Assembly (NCBI RefSeq): GCF_900660755.1
Contig: NZ_LR215050.1
Span: forward strand, 682,001 to 746,000
From: Acholeplasma hippikon
GTDB taxonomy: Bacteria > Bacillota_I > Bacilli_A > Acholeplasmatales > Acholeplasmataceae
Length of the DNA stretch: 64,000 bases
Direction of reading: 5' to 3'
Shown here: in pieces, positions 26,798-35,303 of the stretch
Layout: each line of letters starts with the position of its first letter
Numbering within the stretch: position 1 is the stretch's first letter
Program-made: the position numbers and the translations under genes
The notes under the pieces: model-generated
What the model saw: the letters and a program-made list of their open reading frames with translations, nothing else
Databases searched by the model: none
Told to the model about the DNA's origin: nothing

Positions 26798-27874
26798 TTA
26801 ATAAATAATTCCTTCTTGATGTGCAACTGTTTCAGATTTAATATCAATACTCCAACCTGAAGCTTGAACTGCTAACTTAACGTTTTGTCCTAACTTACCG
26901 ATTGCAAGTGATAATTGAGCATCTGGAACGATTGCTAATGCAGTCTTTTCTTTTGGATTAATCTTAGTAACTGCAACTACTGGCGCTGGTTGTAATGAAT
27001 TTGCAATTAAATCTTTTTCATTATCTGACCATCTAAATAAATCAATTTTTTCTCCGCCTAGGAATTTAGAAATTTCTTTAATACGTAATCCGCCTTCACC
27101 AACTGTTGCACCAATCACATCAACATTTGGATTATTAGAACGTAAACCTACTTTTGATCTGTCACCAGCATCACGAGCGATACCAACAACTTCAATTGTT
27201 CCATCTTTAATTTCTGGAACTAAATCTTCTAATAATCTTGTTACTAAAGCAGTATTTGTTCTAGAAACATAGATTTTTGGACCCTTAGTTTTCATTTCAA
27301 CATCTGTGATTAAAACTTTAACTCTATCACCTATGTGGAAGTTATCTTGTGGTAAAGTTTCTTTCTTAGGTAACATCACCACTACATCTTTAGCAATTTC
27401 AATACGGTAGAAGTCTTGTTCAACATCTAACACTCTAGCATTAACCATTTCATTTTGTAATTTCTTTAGTGCTTGATATTGTGTTTCTTTTTTAATTGAA
27501 TTTAAAACTTCATTATAACGATTCTTTAAATCACGTGATGCATTATGATTGAATTCTGATGGTTCAATCTTAACTTCTAATACTTCGCCTGCTTTAGCAC
27601 GTGCATTGATTTCTTTTGCATCTGCTAATGTGATGAATGTATATTTTTTATCTAAATCTAAGCTGATTTCACCTTCTGGTAACACATAGTATTGACCATA
27701 AATTAAAATCTCATTTTTTTCTTCTCTAAAATCAACGCGGCAAGTTTGAACGCCTAATTGTTTCTTACATGCAGCAATTAATCCTTGCTCGAAAGCATAG
27801 AAGACTTGTTCTCTTGTTAAATCATTATCAAGAGCTACTTCTTCAATATTTGCGTAGAACGCTTTACTAATCAT
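26798..27874 (-). CDS. nusA: Transcription termination/antitermination factor NusA
   Basis: 358 residues. N-terminal RNA-polymerase-binding domain (ISKAFYANIEEVALDNDLTR), S1 domain (about 135-200), and two KH domains (GARVGEGG-like VIGATVGEGGLRIKEISKFL near 255-275, then LSLAIGKLGQNVKLAVQASG). No C-terminal acidic repeats, as in other Firmicutes. NusA sets pausing and hairpin-dependent termination, apt for a window rich in intrinsic terminators. Second gene of the rimP operon. Confidence 0.97.
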   Translation of the reverse strand: MISKAFYANIEEVALDNDLTREQVFYAFEQGLIAACKKQLGVQTCRVDFREEKNEILIYGQYYVLPEGEISLDLDKKYTFITLADAKEINARAKAGEVLEVKIEPSEFNHNASRDLKNRYNEVLNSIKKETQYQALKKLQNEMVNARVLDVEQDFYRIEIAKDVVVMLPKKETLPQDNFHIGDRVKVLITDVEMKTKGPKIYVSRTNTALVTRLLEDLVPEIKDGTIEVVGIARDAGDRSKVGLRSNNPNVDVIGATVGEGGLRIKEISKFLGGEKIDLFRWSDNEKDLIANSLQPAPVVAVTKINPKEKTALAIVPDAQLSLAIGKLGQNVKLAVQASGWSIDIKSETVAHQEGIIY

Positions 27875-27885
27875 TTATTTCACCT

Positions 27886-28320
27886 CTAAAATTTGACAGC
27901 TAGTCTTATAAATTTAATTTGTTCGTATGGAATTGCTAGTTTTTTAGGTCTTCCCTTTAAGAAGAAACTTATTTTTAAGATTCCTTCTTCAACACTATCT
28001 AATGTTGCATCTCCTGTAAAGTTTTGTGATTCAATGTATACATATCCACCAACATTTTTTGTAACTTCATCTATATTTCTCAGTTCTTTTTCAATACCAA
28101 CTGTAGATAATTGTAGATAATAGTTGTCAGGAATATCGTCATTGATTTCATCTAAAACTTCCATATGAATAGCCTCTAAAGATGTGTGATCAATTTCGTT
28201 ATCAATGAGAATGGTAAGGATTTTTTCTTTTCCCATGCGTTCTTCAAAGATATCGTATAATACTAAATCATGCTTTGAAAAGATTGCTAGTACCTTCTCT
28301 TTAATTAAATTTAGGTTCAT
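27886..28320 (-). CDS. rimP: Ribosome maturation factor RimP
   Basis: 144 residues from ATG at 28320 (MNLNLIKEKVLAIF), after AGGAGGG; longer in-frame extensions lie over the leader hairpin and lack a ribosome site. RimP assists 30S assembly. Its two-domain pattern is visible: VLYDIFEERMGKEKILTILID, then YYLQLSTVGIEKELRN (family SPGIDRPL place), and the Sm-like C-terminal domain. First gene of the rimP-nusA-ylxR-ylxQ-infB-rbfA operon. Confidence 0.93.
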   Translation of the reverse strand: MNLNLIKEKVLAIFSKHDLVLYDIFEERMGKEKILTILIDNEIDHTSLEAIHMEVLDEINDDIPDNYYLQLSTVGIEKELRNIDEVTKNVGGYVYIESQNFTGDATLDSVEEGILKISFFLKGRPKKLAIPYEQIKFIRLAVKF

Positions 28321-28332
28321 TGCACCCTCCTT

Positions 28333-28366
28333 CACAAAAATAAGTGAGAACACCAGGGCCCCACTT
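28333..28366 (-). promoter_or_regulatory. Leader hairpin before rimP, possible attenuator
   Basis: Minus strand TAAGTG/CACTTA around a GC-rich interior (GGGGCCCTGG), followed by TTTTT and the rimP ribosome site. Could attenuate the operon; no known leader family is recognised with confidence. Confidence 0.55.
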
Positions 28367-28380
28367 ACATCTTCAAAAAA

Positions 28381-28409
28381 ATTATACCATTTATAAGAAT
28401 AAATGACAA
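28381..28409 (-). promoter_or_regulatory. Predicted promoter of the rimP-infB operon
   Basis: Minus strand TTGTCA, 17-base spacer, TATAAT. Lies about 60 bases before the rimP ATG and overlaps the region driving coaD on the other strand. Confidence 0.7.
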
Positions 28410-28459
28410 GAAATAAAAACTTCTATGCTAAAATATATGTGAATAAAGTGAGGTTTATT

Positions 28460-28942
28460 ATGAAAAAAGGTGTTTATCCGGGTTCATTCGATCCACTAAC
28501 TTTAGGTCATTTAGACGTGATTACACGTGCATCTGAATTAGTAGACGAACTCTATGTTATCGTTGCCGATAATCCAAAAAAGAAGTTTTCGTTTTCATTA
28601 GAGAAACGACTTGAAATGATTAATAAAGTAATCAAACATTTACCTAATGTTAAAGTTACTGCAACTGATGATTTAGTTGTTAGATTTGCAGCAAAAGAAA
28701 ACATTAAGTTACTTTTCCGTGGATTACGCAACATTGCTGATTACGAATATGAATATCAGTTATATCAATTTAATAGAAATTTAAATCCTGATGTGGAAAC
28801 AGTTGTCTTATTCCCATCAAGTAGAAACCACTTCGTTTCAAGTTCTTCAATTAAAGAATTAGTCTATCATGGTGCAGATATTTCTTTATATATTCCAGAA
28901 GAAATTGTTGATGATGTGATTGATGGATTACCTAGAAAATAA
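28460..28942 (+). CDS. coaD: Phosphopantetheine adenylyltransferase
   Basis: 160 residues from ATG at 28460 (MKKGVYPGSFDPLTLGHLDV), with GTGAGG upstream; the longer frame has no ribosome site. CoaD couples AMP to 4'-phosphopantetheine in coenzyme A synthesis. The nucleotide-binding motif YPGSFDPLTLGHLDVI holds the T/HxGH-type GHLD; FRGLRNIADYEYEYQ and SSRNHFVSSSSIKEL are family-typical. Divergent from rimP and terminated right after its stop. Confidence 0.97.
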   Translation: MKKGVYPGSFDPLTLGHLDVITRASELVDELYVIVADNPKKKFSFSLEKRLEMINKVIKHLPNVKVTATDDLVVRFAAKENIKLLFRGLRNIADYEYEYQLYQFNRNLNPDVETVVLFPSSRNHFVSSSSIKELVYHGADISLYIPEEIVDDVIDGLPRK

Positions 28943-28943
28943 C

Positions 28944-28974
28944 AAAAAGCCTTCAATCGAAGGCTTTTTCTTTG
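28944..28974 (+). terminator. Intrinsic terminator after coaD (bidirectional)
   Basis: AAAAGCCTTC/GAAGGCTTTT, loop AATC, with T runs on both strands; it also serves the convergent XRE gene. Confidence 0.9.
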
Positions 28975-28975
28975 C

Positions 28976-30184
28976 TTAATTTTCTATTTCTTGAATATGT
29001 TCAGTCTTTTTCTTTATAATTTTTCGTTGTAATACAGGAACAAGAATAAGAATCACTGCTTGAATTAAAAACGCAATTCCATAATAAAGGGAATAGTTTT
29101 CTAAATGGTACTTATGCTTATACATGTATAAATATCTAAAATATGCACTGTTTAATGAAATAACCATCAGAACCCTTGGGAAATATGCTTTTTTAAAAAA
29201 CATTAAGAATAAACATATACCACCATTAATGATGAAGATAATGAATAAAAAAGGCCCAATATCATCATGTATATGAACTGCTAAAAATAAAGCATTATAT
29301 ATAAAAGTAATTAATTCATAAATTGTAACTTTTTTATAGAAAAATAAAATAAGTGGAATAACAAACATAAACGTTGCAACCGTAATCACTGAATGAAAAT
29401 CTAATATATAGAGTGAAAACATCGCAAGTGATACGATTAGAAGCGTCAATTTATTTTCGAAAAATCGATAAATATCTTGATTGATCTTAAATTTTGGTTT
29501 CTTAAAAATAATTTCATAGTGTACTAAATAAGTAATAAACCAAATCAGTAATCCCGCTAATGTCGTAAACATTAATAATATAAAATAATACTTTCCATTA
29601 ATTATTGAATCCTGAATAAATATTTGTTCAGTCGTAATTTTTGCATATCCAATTAAGATTGGCGCATATAAAACTAAGTTACATAAATTTAACCCAACCG
29701 TTAATTCAGTATTCTTAAATACTGTTTTTTTGGCTTCTTCATCGTGTGTTACATTCGATAGGTAGATGAATCTTGATACAGTATATAATACGATACCTAC
29801 AAGAATCGTACCTAGGTTAATAAAAAACGGCCATAAGGATTGGGTTTTTGCATAGGCAACAATTACACTAATAAATCCCCCTAAAACAGTAATTAAATAC
29901 GCAAACATACTTAACATATTAAACAGTGATTTTTCCTGTTTAACATCTTTTTTCACTTCAAGTGTTTCTTTTTCCTTGATTTCACCATTTAAAATATCAT
30001 CTACAGTTACACCAAATATAATGGCTAATTTAGGTAACATGGTAATTTCAGGAAATCCCTCTCCAGTTTCCCAACGAGAAATTGCTTTATCGGTTACACC
30101 TAATAAGTTTGCAAGATCCGATTGCGTTAAACCTTTTTCTTTTCTTCTTTTTTGTATAAACTCTCCAATTAATTTTGGATTCAT
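28976..30184 (-). CDS. XRE-family HTH regulator with membrane-spanning C-terminal part
   Basis: 402 residues from ATG at 30184 (MNPKLIGEFIQKRRKEKG) after GAGGTG. Residues 4-60 form a Cro/C1-type helix-turn-helix (LTQSDLANLLGVTDKAISRWETGEGFPEITML). The remainder has about ten hydrophobic helices from residue ~90 on. Membrane-bound XRE regulators of this layout are common in Firmicutes and usually sense surface stress or peptides, but the signal and targets here are unknown. Convergent to coaD with a shared terminator. Confidence 0.85.
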   Translation of the reverse strand: MNPKLIGEFIQKRRKEKGLTQSDLANLLGVTDKAISRWETGEGFPEITMLPKLAIIFGVTVDDILNGEIKEKETLEVKKDVKQEKSLFNMLSMFAYLITVLGGFISVIVAYAKTQSLWPFFINLGTILVGIVLYTVSRFIYLSNVTHDEEAKKTVFKNTELTVGLNLCNLVLYAPILIGYAKITTEQIFIQDSIINGKYYFILLMFTTLAGLLIWFITYLVHYEIIFKKPKFKINQDIYRFFENKLTLLIVSLAMFSLYILDFHSVITVATFMFVIPLILFFYKKVTIYELITFIYNALFLAVHIHDDIGPFLFIIFIINGGICLFLMFFKKAYFPRVLMVISLNSAYFRYLYMYKHKYHLENYSLYYGIAFLIQAVILILVPVLQRKIIKKKTEHIQEIEN

Positions 30185-30239
30185 ACTTATCACCTCAATT
30201 TTATTATCCCTTTAACACTTAAAAAAACCACCCATGCAA

Positions 30240-30273
30240 AAAAGAAGTCACTCTATGAATCATGGAGTGAGCT
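30240..30273 (-). terminator. Intrinsic terminator after the HAD gene
   Basis: Minus strand CACTCCATG/CATAGAGTG, loop ATT-type, then ACTTCTTTTTT. Confidence 0.75.
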
Positions 30274-31053
30274 TTAGATCAAGTTATTTTCTTTAAAAAA
30301 ATCGTATAACTTATCATCTTCAATGTGTGGGGCAATGAAAGTTGCTTCCTCTTTGATTTCATCTAACCAACGAGAATTTCCCATAATAACGCCCTTATCA
30401 GCTAATCTAATCATGCCAAAGTCATTATGTCCATCCCCGACACAAATAAGTTCATGCTCTGGATATTTTTGTTTGATAATTGAAACCGCATGTTCTTTTG
30501 AAACCCTTGGATAAACTAAATCAATTCCACCATAATGCCATAAGTATGGTTTGAAATTAGTATAACTTTTTGCTAAATCTAGTAAGACTTGTTGGTCTTT
30601 ATTAAATACCCATAATTGATATACCTTGTGATTTAGGTAAAAGTCCGCATCTACTTTTGGTTTATTCGTATCATATCCTTTAAATGCGTAACTTACATGT
30701 TCATCAACAAAGGTAATGGCTTCTTCATCATATCCGACCATTCCCATAGAGAACCCTCGATTCATTGTATCTTGTGCAACTTTGTCAATATCTCTTTTAT
30801 CGATTGGATCATCAAAAATGATTTTGTTATTTTCTAAAATAACACCACCATTAACTAAAACTTTATATTTAAAATATGGTAATAAATCATTTAATACATT
30901 AATCTTTGCCGGTCCACGTCCAGTTGCTAAACCTAAGACATAATCAGGGTTACTTGCAATTTCTTTAATTAATTTAATTGTTTGGCTTAACACTTTTTGT
31001 TGTTTAGAACTTCTTAAAGTATTATCAATGTCAAAAATATATAGTCTTTTCAT
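30274..31053 (-). CDS. HAD-superfamily (Cof-type) hydrolase
   Basis: 259 residues. Motif I YIFDIDNTLRSS with both aspartates (N replaces the usual G of DGT, a known variant), motif II ATGRGP, motif IV VGDGHNDFGMIRLADKGVIM with metal-binding aspartates. Likely a small-molecule phosphatase; substrate unknown. ATG follows AGAGGTAGCAT. Divergent from RNase J. Unlike the HAD gene at 8200-9012 it keeps its own terminator. Confidence 0.88.
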   Translation of the reverse strand: MKRLYIFDIDNTLRSSKQQKVLSQTIKLIKEIASNPDYVLGLATGRGPAKINVLNDLLPYFKYKVLVNGGVILENNKIIFDDPIDKRDIDKVAQDTMNRGFSMGMVGYDEEAITFVDEHVSYAFKGYDTNKPKVDADFYLNHKVYQLWVFNKDQQVLLDLAKSYTNFKPYLWHYGGIDLVYPRVSKEHAVSIIKQKYPEHELICVGDGHNDFGMIRLADKGVIMGNSRWLDEIKEEATFIAPHIEDDKLYDFFKENNLI

Positions 31054-31097
31054 ATGCTACCTCTTCCTAATTTATTTTATCATGAAACAAATTATTC

Positions 31098-31128
31098 ATA
31101 TTTTTAATTTTTTTATAGTATAATAAAA
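31098..31128 (+). promoter_or_regulatory. Predicted RNase J promoter
   Basis: TTCATA, 18-base spacer, TATAAT, about 35 bases before the ATG at 31158. Confidence 0.45.
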
Positions 31129-31157
31129 GAAAGTTTTAGCGATACGAGGTTTATCAC

Positions 31158-32840
31158 ATGCAAAGAAACACGCTGCTTAATACCGATGAAATCGGGGTTT
31201 TTGCCTTAGGTGGACTAGGCGAAGTAGGTAAAAATACCTATGTTTACGAAATTAAAGATCAAATTTTCATTGTCGATGCAGGAATTTTATTTCCAGACGA
31301 TGATTTACTAGGAATTGATTATGTCATTCCTGATTATACTTATTTAAAAGAAAACGAAGAGCGAATCGTCGGTCTTTTTATCACGCATGGTCACGAAGAC
31401 CATATTGGTGGTATCCCTTATTTACTAAAACAAGTTAAAATTCCTAAAATTTATGCATCTGGTATTGCTGTTGATTTAATCGAATATAAATTAGGTGAAC
31501 ATAGAGATATTCAAATGCCTAAAATTGAAGAATATAAATCATATTATACTTACAACTTTAAAGGCGTTGAGTTATCATTCATTAGATTAAATCACTCAAT
31601 TCCAGATATGTTTGGTTTTGTCTTTAAAACAGAACATGGAAATCTCTTCCATACTGGGGACTTTAAGATTGACTATACACCAGTAGGCCCTCATGCGGAA
31701 TACGATAAGTTAGCTCAACTTGGTAAAGAAGGAACACTTCTTATGTTATCTGACTCAACCAATGCTGAACAAGAAGGTTTAATTCAATCAGAATCAAAAG
31801 TTGGTAAATCTATTAATGAATTATTCACTAGAATTCCTGGAAGAATTATTATTGCGACTTTCGCATCAAACCTTTACCGTATTCAACAAATTATTGCTGC
31901 AAGTGAATTAACTGGTAGAAAAGTTGCAGTCTTTGGTCGTTCTATGGAACGTGCAATTGAAGCTGGTATCCAATCAGGTTACATCAAACCTAAAAAAGGA
32001 ACACTTGTTGATCCTGAAGAATTAAATAAATTTAGATTAGAAGAAACTTGTATTCTTGTAACTGGTTCTCAAGGTGAACCACTTGCAGCATTATCAAGAA
32101 TCGCTAATGGTTCTCACCGTCAAATTAAAACAGTGAAAGGTGATACTGTTATCTTCTCTTCTTCTCCAATTCCTGGTAACCAAGACCCAATTAATAAAAC
32201 TATTAACCTTTTATTTAGAAATGATGTTAATGTTATTACGCACGGACCAATCGCTGATACACATACATCAGGACACGGTTCACAACCCGACTTAAAATTA
32301 ATGTTAACTTTAGTAAAACCTAAATTCTTTATTCCAATGCATGGTGAACATAGAATGTTAAAACATCATAAACAATTAGCAGTTGATTGCGGTGTGAAAC
32401 CAGAAAATGTTTTAATCATGGACAATGGTGATGTTGCAGCTATTACAAAAGATACATTACGTCATGCTGGTAGAGTTCAAGCAGGTGATGTTTATATTGA
32501 CGGTACAGGTATTGGTAATATTGGTAACTCTATCTTACGCGAAAGAAAAATCCTTTCTGAAGAAGGTTTATTCTCAATTGTGTTGACAATTGACTCAAAT
32601 AAAAAACAATTAGTCACTGATCCAACGGTTATCTCTCGTGGCTTTATCTACATGAAAGGTAACGAAGAATTAACTCAAAGTTTAAGTAACGATGTGAAGA
32701 AATTAGTTCAATCAGAATTACCTAAGAAGAGTTATAATGAATTAAATCTTAAACAAAGTATTATTGATATGTTAAGTCAAAAAATCTATGATATCACTTT
32801 AAGAAAACCAATGATTATCCCAATCTTTATGACATTATAA
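31158..32840 (+). CDS. Ribonuclease J
   Basis: 560 residues. Metallo-beta-lactamase/beta-CASP ribonuclease with endonuclease and 5'-to-3' exonuclease activity, central to mRNA turnover in Firmicutes and Mollicutes. The metal motif THGHEDHIGGIPYLL is at residues 73-87; FHTGDFKIDYTPVG follows, then the beta-CASP helices with GSQGEP and MHGEHRMLKHHKQLA. The C-terminal domain is present. I leave the J1/J2 assignment open. It shares a bidirectional terminator with the convergent nuclease gene. Confidence 0.95.
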   Translation: MQRNTLLNTDEIGVFALGGLGEVGKNTYVYEIKDQIFIVDAGILFPDDDLLGIDYVIPDYTYLKENEERIVGLFITHGHEDHIGGIPYLLKQVKIPKIYASGIAVDLIEYKLGEHRDIQMPKIEEYKSYYTYNFKGVELSFIRLNHSIPDMFGFVFKTEHGNLFHTGDFKIDYTPVGPHAEYDKLAQLGKEGTLLMLSDSTNAEQEGLIQSESKVGKSINELFTRIPGRIIIATFASNLYRIQQIIAASELTGRKVAVFGRSMERAIEAGIQSGYIKPKKGTLVDPEELNKFRLEETCILVTGSQGEPLAALSRIANGSHRQIKTVKGDTVIFSSSPIPGNQDPINKTINLLFRNDVNVITHGPIADTHTSGHGSQPDLKLMLTLVKPKFFIPMHGEHRMLKHHKQLAVDCGVKPENVLIMDNGDVAAITKDTLRHAGRVQAGDVYIDGTGIGNIGNSILRERKILSEEGLFSIVLTIDSNKKQLVTDPTVISRGFIYMKGNEELTQSLSNDVKKLVQSELPKKSYNELNLKQSIIDMLSQKIYDITLRKPMIIPIFMTL

Positions 32841-32844
32841 AAAT

Positions 32845-32882
32845 AAGAGTTATGCAAACAATGCATAACTCTTTTTATTTAA
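32845..32882 (+). terminator. Intrinsic terminator between RNase J and the nuclease gene (bidirectional)
   Basis: AGAGTTATGCA/TGCATAACTCT, loop AACAA, then TTTTTATTT; A run on the left side makes it work for the minus strand too. It overlaps the minus gene's last codons. Confidence 0.85.
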
Positions 32883-33992
32883 AATATTAATTTCTGCAAC
32901 CATCACAAAACTTACTGGTTTAAATTCCATAAAATCAATTGATGAAGCCGTTTCAACAACCGGTTCTTTTAATTCTTCAATTGTTTTATTTTCAAAAATT
33001 AAATGTGCTAATTCTGGTTTATCAATAAATGGATTTCTATTTCCTTGTGGATTAATTGCCTTACCACTTGGGTTAAAAGCAATCCCACTATAAATGAATT
33101 CATTTCTTTGAATTTCAAATTCATCTACCGGGTCTTCTTTATGCCATTCGATTAATAATGATAATAAACCACTATAAGCGCCAGAAAGTGTATAGTTTGT
33201 GTTTGGATCATTAATTAATTTTGATTCATCATCAGTTAATGTTAAGAAATCATACTTAATAACCATATAGAATAAAATTCTTGCAACATCGCCTTTGAAT
33301 TCATCCCCTGGATAAAATGCTTCTGAACCAACTGTTTTAGCAGCACCAGAGCCTGCTGTAAAATATCTATTTGAACGTGTTTGATTAATACCTGTGATTG
33401 CACGTAGGTTATGTACATCTGAACCCTGATTCTTAGAACTATTTTCTACTCTTGGAATACCTAATTTAGAGTTTGGCCAAACGTGCTCTCTTTGCCAAGC
33501 ACCTGCGCCTGAACCAATCCATTCGGTTGCAATCTTATCTCCATCATACATGCCATATACATATGTTTCTCCATCTTTAGTGATACGATCACTATAAGAT
33601 AAAACATATCTAGCATCACCATATGAAATCGGATTAAAGTTTGTATTGACGATGGTTCTTAAACTAATAATTAATTCATCACCTGTTTTATTTTTTGCAT
33701 CATAATAATATTCACCAGTGCCAAAACCTGCTTCAGTATAATAGTAATATCCTTCGGCATTTTGTTTAGCTGAATATCCTTCCTCTGGATCAGTACCTGG
33801 ATTTGTTCCTGGGTCTTCAGTATCTACAACTGGTGGATAAAGAAATTCATCTAAATACCCGTTAGCATATAAATATACGCCAGCACCAACAATAGCAAGT
33901 AATAATACAATGACTAAAAACTTAAGTGGGGTACTAAGTTTTTTGTATTTTTTTACGACTTTTTTCACTTGCTTCTTTTTACTTTTCGCCAT
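32850..33992 (-). CDS. Membrane-anchored endonuclease I (EndA) family nuclease
   Basis: 380 residues. A very basic N terminus (KSKKKQVKKVVKKYKKL) and one transmembrane helix (about 24-44) suggest an outward-facing enzyme, followed by a Thr/Pro/Glu-rich linker. The nuclease domain (about 100-320) has WQREHVWPNSKLG, where H is the likely catalytic residue of the beta-beta-alpha metal fold, SDVHNL, and GNRNPFIDKPEL, all typical of the endonuclease I family. External nucleases supply nucleotides to mollicutes that cannot make them. Expressed toward RNase J and terminated in common. Confidence 0.88.
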   Translation of the reverse strand: MAKSKKKQVKKVVKKYKKLSTPLKFLVIVLLLAIVGAGVYLYANGYLDEFLYPPVVDTEDPGTNPGTDPEEGYSAKQNAEGYYYYTEAGFGTGEYYYDAKNKTGDELIISLRTIVNTNFNPISYGDARYVLSYSDRITKDGETYVYGMYDGDKIATEWIGSGAGAWQREHVWPNSKLGIPRVENSSKNQGSDVHNLRAITGINQTRSNRYFTAGSGAAKTVGSEAFYPGDEFKGDVARILFYMVIKYDFLTLTDDESKLINDPNTNYTLSGAYSGLLSLLIEWHKEDPVDEFEIQRNEFIYSGIAFNPSGKAINPQGNRNPFIDKPELAHLIFENKTIEELKEPVVETASSIDFMEFKPVSFVMVAEINILNKKSYALFA

Positions 33993-34131
33993 GATTATGC
34001 CTCCTTGTTTGACTCAACTTATTATACATTGTTTTTAGTAAAATAACCAATAAATGTTTATCTAATAAATCAATCTATGAATCATAGAATTCAATTCTTT
34101 TACACATATACTTTATCAATTAATGATTCGA

Positions 34132-34160
34132 TTGCTATATCTATTTTTATTCTGTACAAT
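34132..34160 (+). promoter_or_regulatory. Predicted promoter of the MACPF-like gene
   Basis: TTGCTA (34132-34137), 17-base spacer, TACAAT (34155-34160); start about 30 bases before the ATG. Confidence 0.55.
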
Positions 34161-34192
34161 AGTGATAGATTAGCTTAAAGGGCGGTAAGTAA

Positions 34193-35257
34193 ATGAAGAA
34201 AATCACGATGATCATTATTTCATTTTTATTGATATTTATCATGAATGTAAATATTGTATACGGTATGAATGTACAAAATCAAACGAAATATCCTTCACCA
34301 ATCATTATTTCTGGTGTGCATCCACATTATTTAGGAAAAACAGTAAATGTTTTTGATCTTAATTTTAATACTTTAGATTCAATTCAGTACAGTCAATCTA
34401 TATATACTCAAGACTGGTTAGATTCTCTAACTTTTGAACGTATTGAATCCTACGAAATTAAACAAACTGAATATTTTGGCTATAGTGATGCAAATTACCA
34501 AAATAGATTCTATAACGAAATAAATTTACCCAAATTTGTCGATAAGACACAAACACTCTTTATGAATCATCAATTATCACTTATCAATTTATATCAAAAA
34601 CTAGGTAAGGAAGATAACGGGTTTTTCTATAATAGCGGTGTTACGATTCAAACGGATAAGATTTATGTAAATAACTTAGACACTCAATTAGAAAACATTG
34701 AACTTATCCCTGAGTTTATTAATGAGTTGTTTATGTTAGACCAAGTTCCACAAACTGAATACATTCATTATGCAAAATATATCCTACTTTCCTATGGAAC
34801 TCATGTAGCACTCGGTGCTTCTTTTGGAGGAAGTTATAATATATCCATATCATTACAAGATGATGCTACTGATTTTGAAAAACTATTAATTAACACTAAC
34901 TTTTATCAAATCCCTGATTATCTGAATGACACAATTGAACTTGTTCACCCTAAACTTACTAAAGTGTTATCTTCAGTACCATTTCCATCATATTTTTCTA
35001 GTGATATTCGTACAATAGGTGGAAAGCATTTAAATTTCATTAACTTAAATGCAGTAAATAGTGATGTAAATAATTGGAAAAGTACTTTTACAGAGGATTC
35101 ATATAAAAACATGATTGGCTATGAATTAACTCCAATTTGGGACCTACTACCTTCAAAAATTGAAGTACCAAATTATGGTGTAGTTAAATTAGATTACATC
35201 AAGACTATCTTTGAAAAAGCTTATCTTGAATTATCACTAACTTATACATCCAATTAA
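34193..35257 (+). CDS. Secreted MACPF-like (pore-forming fold) protein
   Basis: 354 residues. A signal peptide occupies about residues 1-24 (MKKITMIIISFLLIFIMNVN), with no lipobox cysteine. The core signature of the membrane-attack-complex/perforin family is present: YGTHVALGASFGG near residues 202-214, fitting YGTHxxxxxxxGG, followed by SYNISISL. The C-terminal ELTPIWDLLP is like the element that closes MACPF domains. The whole protein seems to be the one domain. Such folds make pores, but some members do not. Target, activity and export route are unknown. Confidence 0.65.
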   Translation: MKKITMIIISFLLIFIMNVNIVYGMNVQNQTKYPSPIIISGVHPHYLGKTVNVFDLNFNTLDSIQYSQSIYTQDWLDSLTFERIESYEIKQTEYFGYSDANYQNRFYNEINLPKFVDKTQTLFMNHQLSLINLYQKLGKEDNGFFYNSGVTIQTDKIYVNNLDTQLENIELIPEFINELFMLDQVPQTEYIHYAKYILLSYGTHVALGASFGGSYNISISLQDDATDFEKLLINTNFYQIPDYLNDTIELVHPKLTKVLSSVPFPSYFSSDIRTIGGKHLNFINLNAVNSDVNNWKSTFTEDSYKNMIGYELTPIWDLLPSKIEVPNYGVVKLDYIKTIFEKAYLELSLTYTSN

Positions 35258-35265
35258 TAAATAAA

Positions 35266-35300
35266 AACCTATGTGATGAAAACATCATTACATAGGTTTT
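35266..35300 (+). terminator. Intrinsic terminator after the MACPF-like gene (bidirectional)
   Basis: AAAACCTATGT/ACATAGGTTTT with an inner GATG/CATC, then TTTTTTCTT; it also ends the convergent large gene. Confidence 0.88.
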
Positions 35301-35303
35301 TTC

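Noticed and set aside
33993-34131. Hairpin ATCTATGAATCATAGAATTC-like palindromic bases in the gap before the MACPF gene
   Set aside because: Short and A+T rich, no T run, and consistent with chance in such composition.
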